Below, piece after piece: positions 22,301 to 34,300 of a stretch of 64,000 bases of DNA. Within the stretch, counting starts at the first letter, position 1, and each line of letters starts with the position of its first letter. The DNA comes from Nematostella vectensis (taxonomy: Eukaryota > Cnidaria > Anthozoa > Actiniaria > Edwardsiidae): positions 7,365,219 to 7,429,218 of the forward strand of contig NC_064046.1 of the NCBI RefSeq assembly GCF_932526225.1, read 5' to 3'. Below the pieces are notes generated by a model, which worked only from the letters and a program-made list of their open reading frames with translations, did no database searches and had not been told where the DNA came from. Both the position numbers and the translations under genes were made by a program.

Positions 22301-25300
22301 GTACGTGGTCTAGCTTCCTGGTCTTGTGTCTGGTCTAACTTCCTGGTCTTGTACGTGGTCTAACTTCCTGGTCCTGTGCCTGGTCTAGCTTCCTGGTATT
22401 GTGCCTGGTCTCATTACCTGGTTTTGTGCCTGGTCTTACTACCTGGTATTTTGCCTTGTCTACCTTGCTGGTCTGGTCTTGTACCTGGTCTCATTACCTG
22501 GTCTCGTTCCTGGTCTTGTGCCTAGTCCACTTTCCTAATTTTGTGCCTCGTCTCACTGCCTGGTCTGTCTGATTTTGTGCCTGCCCTCACTGCCTGGCTA
22601 GTGTGTCATATAGTATACCTTCGTATCGTAAGTATGCGGATCCCATACCTGGTTTAGTTCCTCTATTAGTACAAGCTGTGAGTGCGAGCTCTCGGCTGGT
22701 GCCACAAAGTAATTGACAGATCCTGACTTGGGCGAGTGATTGTGGGCGGAGTCATGTCTGTCAGCCTCAGCCTCGTCATCAGATGATTCAGATCCGGACC
22801 CAGGAGGGGTGAAGCCAAACAAGTACTGTGAGTTATCATCGTTGTGAGTTCCTTGTGTAGGTGTTGGTTTAATTTCGTGGACTTCATCGCCAATTATCTG
22901 TGGGTTTATGGAAAAAGGCATCATACAAAACTTAAAGAGTCCCTGCCAGATGCCAAATGCAAAATGTGAGAGCATCTATTTCGACTGCCTAAATTGTGGA
23001 AGCTGTCGCAATTTCTTAATAGAATAATAATAATAATAATAATAATCGTTTATTCATACTTTTGTAGCATAAGCTAAATTACAGTATGTCGGCCGATGCA
23101 CACTACACTTAACAATGTATAAATATATACTGGCATAACTACTGGAAACGAATTGTGATAAAGTTATTATACCTTTCAGTTACACCAACTGATTTATCCA
23201 ACCGGCTGCAACCCCCCCTTAGCGAATAACCATGGGCGACCTCAGTCCCAGATTGTATTATATATTTTATAGGCTCAGTGCATCTTGCTTTGGCCATGAA
23301 TCGACGGCACAGTTCTGCTCTGCGGACTGTAAGTGAGTCCATTTTTGCTACTTTGAGCCCTGATTCATAGCTAAGGCAAGGGTAGATTATTCGAATAGCT
23401 TTTCGTTGTACTGTTTCGATAAGCTCTGCAAGGTATTCAGGAAGGGAGGCCCAGACAGGAGCAGCGTACTCAAGGACTGACCGAATTAACGAGCATTTAT
23501 CCCATAGTATGGATGGGACGCCATCACATGCCATTTATCAAATAGTATGGATGGGACTCTATGCCATTCATCCCATTGTATGGATGGGACGCTATGCCAT
23601 TCATCCCATAGTATGGATGGAAAGCTATGCCATTCATCCCATAGTATGGATGGGACTCTATGCCATTCATCTAATTGTATGGACGGGACGCTATGCCATT
23701 CATCCAATTGTATAGACGGGATGCTATGCCATTCATCCCATTGTATGGATGGGACGCTATGCCATTCATCCCCTAGTAGGGATGGGACGCTATGCCCTTC
23801 ATCCCATAGTATGGATGGGAAGCTATGCCATTCATCCCATAGTAGGGATGGGACGCTATGTCCTTCATCCCATTGTATGGATGGGACGCTATGCCATTCA
23901 TCCCATAGTATGGATGGGACGCTATGCCATTCATCCCATTGTATGGATGGGACGCTATGCCATTCATCCCATAGTAGGGATGGGACGCTATGTCCTTCAT
24001 CCCATTGTATGGATGGGACGCTATGCCATTCATCCCATAGTATGGATGGGACGCTATGCCATTCATCCCATAGTATGGATGGGACTCTATGCCATTCATC
24101 TAATTGTATGGACGGGACGCTATGCCATTCATCCAATTGTATAGACGGGATGCTATGCCATTCATCCCATAGTATGGATGGGATCCACTGACACACCTGC
24201 AAAACTCTTTTCTTCTTGGAGGCCACGTCCTTGTCCCTAGACACGAAGTTCTTGAAGGAAAACGGGTTGGACATGGAGTGATCCTTGGTACCATCTGCGG
24301 CACAAGAGGAGCAGCCTCGTTATTTAAAGTGGTACGATAGCTTAGTGGTACGGGCTTTGTGTCTCAAGCAAGAGGACCAGGGTACGAACCCAGGTCAGGT
24401 CAACAGGTCAAAACCTGGCTCTACCTTGGGGGCTGTGTATCCCTCGTGGCTAGGATGACTACGCTAAATGGTGGTCTCGTCTCACAAAACGTAGCTAACC
24501 AACCTGTTCTCCATGTAAACGGCGTGGCAGCACATTAAGCCTTATACAGTAGTCCAAATAAGACCCCGTGTAATGAAAATTCAGAGGAATTTAGCCTATG
24601 GCTGCAATTCTGAATAAAGTCGGCCCAGCTTCCTTTCTAATAATGTGGTATTTACGTTTCACGTAAGCATCCATCAAAGTGAAACACCGCTAAACCTTGT
24701 CAGGGGTATTCAAGCTTCTCTTTCCCTTGTCGCAGTTCTAATGCAAGCACAAGTTGATAGTTGCTTTTATTTTTCATAAAAAATAGAACTATGAGCATAT
24801 TAGGAGTGTGCCCTGGGACATTATTAAGTCTATAGGGGCATAATTGATTGCTGTGCTTATGGATATCTAAAAGCAAAGGTGGGGGTGTGTAAGACCTGGA
24901 ATTGATTTGTTTTGGTTTTGGGGTGAAAAGACTTTTAAATTTTCCGGATCTTCCAGAATGCTTTGCAATCTGTAATGGCAGCAGGAGGATTCCAGAAGCC
25001 TTCAAGGAGTAGACATTGTGTTTTGAGGCATGGAAATGGACCTGGGGGATCAGAATAAAGGTATCTATTTGTGTCTTGAGCTGTCTTTGCTTATCTCTTT
25101 TCTTGTGTGGTATTTTGAGCGTTTTGTTGGGAGGGTTAATTCTGCTGTTTTACCTTTTTCGATTTGTCTAAGAACCTGAGCTATTATTTGGCAGAATAGT
25201 ATTTCATATTGATTGGTTTACATAACTTCAAGACCATTTATCCCTAGACTGATGCCTGAGTATCTTGATCTCATTGTGATACACCAAAAACTGAAATTCG

Positions 25301-28300
25301 ACTCTGCCAAATTTTCGTCTTTAACAAGACTTCTTCAGGGCAGAGTCGAATTCCAGTTCTTGGTGTATTGTATTCATTCTTCTGGTTCACGAACACGACT
25401 ATTTGGGCTTTTTGTATTTGATCTCATTGTGTTTATTTTTCATTTTTGATTTTTTGGAGTTGTGGGTACTTCTCACGGCCGGTACAGGCCGGTTGAGGGG
25501 TCAATGGGTTAAAACAAATATAGAATTATAGAACCGGCGCATTACCAAGGTCGACTCTAATTTCATAGGATACTCTACTATAGGTATGACAGAGAACTCT
25601 TCGGGAATTAAAAGTATAGTGTTCAGACCTTGTTGGCTTGAGGCTGACACTGCTGAACTATGACGGCGCCATTGTACTGGTGGTCTTCTAGTCATCTTGA
25701 ACTAGTAGAACATCGTGAACTAGTAGAACTAGTAGAACATCGTGAACTAGTAGAACTAGTAGAACATCGTGAACTAGTAGAACTAGTAGAACATCGTGAA
25801 CTAGTAGAACTAGTAGAACATCGTGAACTAGTAGAACTAGTAGAACATCGTGAACTAGTAGAACTAGTAGAACATCGTGAACTAGTAGAACATCGTGAAC
25901 TAGTAGAACTAGTAGAACATCGTGAACTAGTAGAACATCGTGAACTAGTAGAACTAGTAGAACATCGTGAACTAGTAGAACTAGTAGAACATCGTGAACT
26001 AGTAGAACTAGTAGAACATCGTGAACTAGTAGAACTAGTAGAACATCGTGAACTAGTAGAACTAGTAGAACATCGTGAACTAGTAGAACTAGTAGAACAT
26101 CGTGAACTAGTAGAACTAGTAGAACATCGTGAACCAGTAGAACTAGTAGAACATCGTGAACTAGTAGAACTAGTAGAACATCGTGAACTAGTAGAACTAG
26201 TAGAACATCGTGAACTAGTAGAACTAGTAGAACTAGTAGAACATCGTGAACTAGTAGAACTAGTAGAACATCGTGAACTAGTAGAACATCGTGAACTAGG
26301 CTTTTTATCAATTCTAGACGCCAGGGTGAATTCTAACACAACAACATGGTTGATTTTCGCTGGCATAAATATGTTTTTGGCCCGACTAAGGTTCATTTTA
26401 GACCGAACGCTGCGAGTTAAAGTCACAAGGGTTTTCATTAACGTTACGGACCGATCAAAGAGTAAGGCAAGCACGCATTTTCATTAAAAAGCAGCTGCAC
26501 TCTCTGTGCTTTTAAGTCAAGGCGAGCCAAGATGAGAAGTAGTCTGAGTACATCGTAGTCGCACGGAGCGATGAATGAAAGAAAGACACACGTACGTTAT
26601 TTTGCGACTAACGAGCGTTGCGCGTGAATATTACTATCAGATAGCTCAAACATCTAGAACTCGAACAATTTCCTACTAAGAGGCGGACTAACGATCTGAG
26701 TGAGTCATATCTATCAGGCTATTTCTAGGATTATTTTTTGACATTAAGCTAAATGCTCTCTACAGTCTAGACGATTTTGACTAAACTCGCTAATTTGATT
26801 TCCTCGGAGGTGACGCGAAGAGCAGAGATGGGAAATGAATAACAAATTAAAGGTATTTTATTAAAGATTATATCGTATAAAGAATTGTTCGTAAGCGACC
26901 TTGACTTTGTTAGGCAACGAGAAAAAAGCGTAGTTGAAAAAGTTATTAAATCAAGGGAAATCAAGTGTAAAACATTCAAAGTGAAGTCTTGTCTGAGATA
27001 CGATCATATGAATGAATTGTTTGTGTTATTGACCTCAACAGATTAGTTCTATCACGAAAAGATAAATAAAAAGGGATGAAATACGAAATGCAAGTAGAAG
27101 AAATGCAGATGCCGTCGCATTGAAAATCGTTTATGCCAGTGGTCTCCACTTATGTCTGGCATACGACGCAAGAAGGAAGTGAGCACTCAAACACTAAACA
27201 TCTCTCCAAGCATACTCTCTTTTCTCTTTTACTTGTGATGTCAGCTACACTTTGAACTCCCTTTGGACGCAGCGCGCTCAGGTCGCGTCGCGGTACGCGG
27301 TGTGTAGGGAAGTGCGGTTTGAATCAGCATAATGTTGGGCTAGCCTCTAGGAGCTTGGTTTATGTGTTAATGAATGACTGTATACTAAAAAGGATTATTC
27401 CTTTGGCTTGTAACTAGCCTGCTCGCATGCTTTTACTCAAATCCGGATAAAATAAGATATTCCCATACACGCGCATTGTCTATTTTGTTGGGTCCTTTTC
27501 TACGTTCTCAAGTTAAATATGAATTAAACGATTTCAACAAGATAAAATTGCGCGAATCGTTTTGCCGTTTCCTTGATACTTTAACGTGCTATGGGAAAGA
27601 GCGTGCTGGGAATAGAGACCCGTGTGGGTGGAAAATACTCGTAAAGTCAGTACATAAAGTCTACAGGTAGAAATCACGAAGGCACTGCAGAGTTATCGGG
27701 CGTAAGTCAGCTTACTTGATCGGCGCATTGTCAAAGACAACGTCGATGCTTGGAAACACTTGTACATTATGACAGCAGAATTCCACTTCGTCTCTTTCAC
27801 GCCAGATGGAACTTATCAGAGGGAAAATCCCTTAACCTAGATTTGCTAGCATTCTAAATAACTACCCAGTGATCTAATGCTGAAAGAATTCGACGCCGAA
27901 TGATCTAGGCAAGTCTAGCCTCTCGCATTGATTACTATGTAAATTGAGAGGCGGCCTTAAAGTAAAATACCGGGTTTGAAGAGATTGGCTCAGACGTCAC
28001 TGTCAGGCACTCCTTAGCAAGCATCTATCAGAATTACTGCCTATCCTATGCAATAACAAAATCTTTTTAGAGTAGCGATATCTCGGTGACTTTTGCTTTA
28101 ATTTAGATGTATTATGCTTATAAATGTTTTCAATGGTTTCTGTACCCTCACTTAAAGCTTTGTTTTACAGTTCTAAACCAACCATCAAGCCAGGTGTCTA
28201 TCCGAGCTTGAAGGCTTGTACAAAGATAAGAACGCGCAATTTGGATGAATGGAAGAAATATAGTATGAATGAAAGACAAAAATAAATAACGGATGAAGGC

Positions 28301-31300
28301 TTTTAGTCGGAAGAAAATAAGAAAAATATTGACTAAAAAGCAGAGAAGGTTTCAAAAACATAAAACAAAACTTACTTAGAGTTTTTTTGCGTTTTTATCG
28401 GTTGAACACACAACCAATTTTACGGTTTCTGATTCACAACAACTTAAGAATATTATCCACTTTATGTAATTGTTCCATTTTAAAATAACAAATACGATAG
28501 AAAACGCGATTACTAAAAAGCATAATTGGCCGAATCCACTCGCGTTTGATGGCGAAGAATGAGCTGAAGATATCTCAAGAATCAATTTATAATGCTGGAA
28601 ACACAATATCATATTTGCAGAACACACTTTTACAATCTTGATATCACCCATTCACCTTACCTTAACAAAATAAAATTTGGAATAAAAGGAACTTAATGAC
28701 TGCAAAAAATTAAAACACTATAGAGGATGACAAACTCTTTTTGTCACCAACCACGCAACAGACAAAACAACACGGTTTGCATGTGACTGCCTGCAGCTCT
28801 TCACGGAAGATGAGCGCTTTCTATTCGCTATCCTTTCGACTAACTGTACGGACTAATTGCTTTGGCATTAATTATTTAAACTGAAACCCAGCTTTTTGAA
28901 GAAAATAGATAATTTATTTGAGTTTACCTAGAAAACATATTAGGAAATCGTAAGTAGATTTTAAATATGATTATTCAACACAACTCCAAGTACTTGGATG
29001 GCAAGCGATTCTACTACTCGAAAGCCTTATTTGCATGTCAACGCAAGCCAGTTGTGAGTGTGACACTAAAGTTTTTTGAGGTAGCCACAAAATTTCGTAT
29101 TCTTTAAACCAAAAAAAACATTTCGTAACACTGTGGGGTGCAGAGAAAAATAAATGTGTATTAAAAAAAGGAATAAGTAATGGAATTAAAGAGCAAAACG
29201 AGTTATTTATTCAAACCGCAGAAAATCTTAAAACAAAACCTATGCAGAGGTCAAATCAAAAGTCCAACAAAAAACATAAATTGGCAAGTCGAAGTTACCG
29301 ATATTGGACGTCATATCGCTTAAAAGAAAACATGAAGTACGGGCTGCTATCTACAGAAAGAGCTCGGTTGAAGTTTGACTGAAAACTACCACGAGTTGAA
29401 GGTTACTAGTAAATAGTCTATTAACTGCGCGGAATGATCGGATATAGAGCACCTCCGTCTTGCTCTAATATTGGTGTATTCTATATAACAACGCTACCAC
29501 TGATTACCGCGCTATGCTTTAAGGCCGAGGGGCCCTGTTATTTGGTATCGAATCACTAAAGATATACACATATATTATCCAATGCTTTCCATTGGTAAAA
29601 GTCAGTGCAACTTCGTGAACTCAAGCACTCAACGGGAAGACTCGGGGAGTTCGGCTTATGCAGGAGTATATCTTAATTCAGTTTCTATATATGTCCTATA
29701 TGAACCCTGAAGCCAGTTCGAGTTGTCGGGGGTTTGCATTCGAGTTAATATGTGACAAACCAAAGTGCAATAAATTTCCTGCGTTTCTCAGTGGCATAGT
29801 GGACATACATAATTTCCCATAAGCCGAGGCAATAAAACCACTTGGCTTCCCATATCAAGGTGTCCAAGAGCGCGCTACGCCGTGTAGTCTGATTTAAAGT
29901 ACCAAAGAGGATATTCAGTGTTTTGGACGGATAAATCTCCTTCTCAAAATCCATACTATAGTAAGAACTCTATATATCATTTAAGCAAGGGTTAATATAA
30001 TCCGCCCCAGCCCCCCTAGAATGCATTATATATCGAATTTACGGGAAAACTGGGAGAATTATCCCAATCAAGTACAAAGTAGGACTTGGAAATTCACAGA
30101 AAAACAACTTTGAAAGATAAGAAAGATGGGCGGTATTGATATATATCTGCTAGTACTGATTAATACTTATATTGTTTTGATATTTTTAAGAATGAATAGA
30201 ATGACATCAAACTGTTGTAAAGATAAATTCTGGTTATGAGTTTAAAGGCATGTTTAAAAGTATGCACTTTAAACAAACGATGCTTAAACTTTCACTTTAA
30301 ACAAACGAAGTCAATAATACACAGATATGAATCAGAATGATTTGGCGATAGCCAGAATACTGAACATAGGAATAGAAATTTTACATACCACACAGGGATC
30401 CAAACTGATATTTAGATGTAAAAATCTTCGTACATAACCAGTACGCTGGATCTTCGAGCATATGATATCCTTAGATCAAGGCCTGAGGTATATACACCGA
30501 CACATATGGCGACTATTGGTTCTATCACCAAAAATTTAATGCATTTCAATAGTAATGAGAACCTTTGATGAATCTAAGGTACTTGATCTATTATTCATGT
30601 TCATACATATACAAATCATGCAATACTAAGGGGAGGAGACTATTGCATTTCTAATTCTATGGATGCGAGTGTACAGATCTCTGGTGAGGGCTTTTAGTAT
30701 TAGCACTAATGCAATGGTCACACGTGTCGAAATGTTTATAAAAGCAATGTGTTACAGGGATATAGCCATATTTCCTTAATATAACCCCACCCCTCTATCA
30801 AACAGAGATGCTCTGAATACAAACTAGCAGTACCTATCATATGGAAAGAAAAAGAGTAGAAAAGGTGTGTTAAAGTTTAGAATTTCTTATATTCTAATAG
30901 ATGCTACGAGGAAACTTTGGTGCCGCAGTTAAAACCGGGTCAACCCTAAGTGTCTGTACCTCCCATAACTGGAAAATCAATACAAATCAATACAAAAGGC
31001 CGTGTAAATAGCCGTGTTCGTAAATCAGAAGAATAAATACAATACACTAAAAACTGGTATTCGACTCGACCAAATTTTCGACGATTCGAGTTCAATATCC
31101 TGTACCTCCCATAACTGGATTCAGAGTTCGATTCCCTGTACCTCCCATAACTGGATTCAGAGTTCGATTCCCTGTACCCCCCATAACTGGATTCAGAGTT
31201 CGATTCCCTGTACCCCCCATAACTGGATTCAGAGTTCAATTCCCTGTACCTCCCATAACTGGATTCAGAGTTCGATTCCCTGTACCTCCCATAACTGGAT

Positions 31301-34300
31301 TCAGAGTTCGATTACCTGTACCTCCCATAACTGGATTCAGAGTTCAATTCCCTGTACCTCCCATAACTGGATTCAGAGTTCAATTCCCTGTACCTCCCAT
31401 AACTGGATTCAGAGTTCGATTCCCTGTACCTCCCATAACTGGGTTCAGAGTTCGATTCCCTGTACCTCCCATAACTGGATTCAGAGTTCGATTTCCTGTA
31501 CCCCCCATAACTGGATTCAGAGTTTAATTCCCTGTACCTCCCATAACTGGATTCAGAGTTCGATTCCCTGTACCCCCCATAACTGGATTCAGAGTTCGAT
31601 TCCCTGTACCTCCCATAACTGGATTCAGAGTTCGATTCCCTGTACCCCCCATAACTGGATTCAGAGTTTAATTCCCTGTACCCCCCATAACTGGATTCAG
31701 AGTTCGATTCCCTGTACCCCCCATAACTGGATTCAGAGTTCAATTCCCTGTACCTCCCATAACTGGATTCAGAGTTCGATTCCCTGTACCTCCCATAACT
31801 GGATTCAGAGTTCGATTACCTGTACCTCCCATAACTGGATTCAGAGTTCAATTCCCTGTACCTCCCATAACTGGATTCAGAGTTCAATTCCCTGTACCTC
31901 CCATAACTGGATTCAGAGTTCGATTCCCTGTACCTCCCATAACTGGGTTCAGAGTTCGATTCCCTGTACCTCCCATAACTGGATTCAGAGTTCGATTCCC
32001 TGTACCCCCCATAACTGGATTCAGAGTTTAATTCCCTGTACCTCCCATAACTGGATTCAGAGTTCGATTCCCGGTACCTCCCATAACTGGATTCAGAGTT
32101 CGATTCCCTGTACCTCCCATAACTGGATTCAGAGTTCGATTCTCTGTACCTACCATAACTGGATTCAGAGTTTAATTGGTAGTTGAGTTTATTTAGTCCT
32201 TGCCTAATTGTTTCATGTATTTTTCTCTGTCATCTGCGAGAACAAATTGATGGTTGCTTGTATTATCATAAAAAATCCAGCTATGAGCATAATGGAAAAG
32301 TGTCTTAGGATTGTGAAGTCTATCTGGGAATAATTGAGTGCTCTGCTCATGGATATTTGCAAGCAAAGGTGGATTTATGGTGATTTTTTTCTTGTTTCAA
32401 TTTGCCTGGATGAGTATAACCTAATTGATTCCAAAATTGTTTACATTGCTATTCTAGGTCTGTATTACCTGGAATTGATTTGTTTGGCTTTGGTGTAAAA
32501 AGTCTGATGAAAAGCCTTCTGACTTTGGGGAGAAGATTGCTGACTGGCCCTCCCCCAAATCTCCCAGAATGCTTTGCAATCCGTAACGGCATCCAAGTTT
32601 ACTTCACAAGCCTTCAAGGAGTGGACATTGTGTTTTGAGGCCATGGAAATGGACCTGGAGGATCAGAATGAAGTATCTATTTGTGTCTTGAGCTGTCTTT
32701 GCTGATCTCTCTCCCTTGTGTGGTATTTTGAGTGTTTTTTTGAGAGGGCTGGTTCTGCTCTTTTTTTCCTTTTCAAATTTGAAATTTGTCAAAGAACCTG
32801 TGCTATTATTTGGCTTAAGAGTAGATGCCAACACCTTGGTTGGATGCATATCTGCAATACCATTTATCCCTTAGACTGATGCCTGAGTATCTTTATCTTG
32901 TTGTGTTTATTTTGCATTTATGAATTTTTTGGGTTGTGGGTACTTCTCAAAGCCGGTACAGGCCGGTTGAGGGATCAATGGGTTAGTAACTTCAGCATAG
33001 CTTAATAGGGAGAGGACACCTCTTCCCGTTGTGCCTTTCGCTGTAAATTTCACACTTCCAAACAAGATAAACTAAGAAGCAGCAAGATTTGAGAGCTTAG
33101 CGCTCCTCTCAAAGAGCATCCAATGGTAAGTAACGCTATCTGCTGTGATATTTACGTTATCTTTCCAAGATCTCCACCTTTGAGGCCTTGTATTTTCTGT
33201 TTGATATTTACATGTCATGCTTGGTGGTTGTCAGGGCTGGACAACCGCAGTAATGTCAAAGGGAAACAGTGGAGTAAAACGCTGTATTTTTACTTAATCC
33301 ATTTAGTAGCCAAGAAATATCAGTTATAGATATTACTTCTTATCACTCCACATATTGATAACTTTTTGGGATGTTCAAAATTGTCTATTTTTGGCTCCCG
33401 TTGAGGTCTGATAAACTCTGATAGACTGTTAGATTTGTTTGTGTCAGCACCATGAATTGTACTAGCTGTCTTTACTGTTTTAGTTCAAATTTATAGGATT
33501 CTACTGACAGATGTGGGATGAGGAAACAAGCAAACAGCTCATACACCTCAGAAAAAGTCCTTAGTAGAATTGCATTGCATTGTGTCCCCGCTTACAAATC
33601 TTGTATCGTTTTGTGATTGTTTGTTTTGCTTGCTCGCTGCCTACATTTTGTAATTATTGTTCGTTTATAAATCTTTAAATTTCCAGGGAGCTCATGACTC
33701 ACATAAGCCCTTATGGTTTTTATGTGACCTTTTACCTTGCAATTTTTTTCTGTAGTTACTTATGCAGTCCAATTGTAATTATGGCAAACAAATAAAATGA
33801 ATCAAGCATAATAAAAAATTATTTGCTGTTCACTAGCTTGTTGGGGAAACTTAGATGTATAATTATTGTATTAAATTGACATGAGAAATGTTTGCTTTTT
33901 ACGCCTATATCTGCAGTAAGCAGTAAACATAAACAGTATTCAATTTTTCAAAGTCACCAGCTTGCAGAGGTCTTATTTCTACAAAGTCCACGATCAACTG
34001 ATGCATTCACGGGGGTGAGGCCGTTGATAGTATAACTCATTAGCAAAGCATGCAAGGAGGAGGGGAATTCCCCCTCCCCCCAGTGTATATTTCATTGGAA
34101 AATATAAAAACGATTATATTGAGGCAAGCTATAGTTTCCTTTGTGAGCCCCTTAGAGCTGGTGTGTGTATGTTGTTGGGTACTAGCTAATAATATTTCTC
34201 CGATCGTAGGGATCTACGCGGACTTTGAAAAATCAAAACATTTAAAATAATCGAACTCGCAATTTCTCACAGTGTAAACAAATACATCAAGGGCTATTAA

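Noticed and set aside
23486..24274. 262-codon minus frame joining exon 2 of ENTR1 to the array
   Set aside because: Read-through of the exon 2 donor (CAG/GTGTGT) into the 33-bp array. The exon clearly ends at 24197 by homology and phase.
24331..24400. Functional tRNA gene
   Set aside because: A- and B-boxes are present but no acceptor or anticodon stem closes, so it is called the head of a SINE.
25660..26487. 275-codon + frame and 260-codon minus frame
   Set aside because: Consequence of a 27-bp repeat lacking stops. Both strands are open, and neither extends into recognisable unique coding sequence.
28376..28651. 91-codon minus frame with one hydrophobic segment
   Set aside because: In an ENTR1 intron, in AT-rich sequence. 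No family resemblance and no supporting signals.
31014..32186. 390-codon + frame of repeats (HNWIQSSIPCTS)
   Set aside because: The 36-bp period keeps one frame open. It has no splice or start context and lies in the antisense of ENTR1 intron 1.
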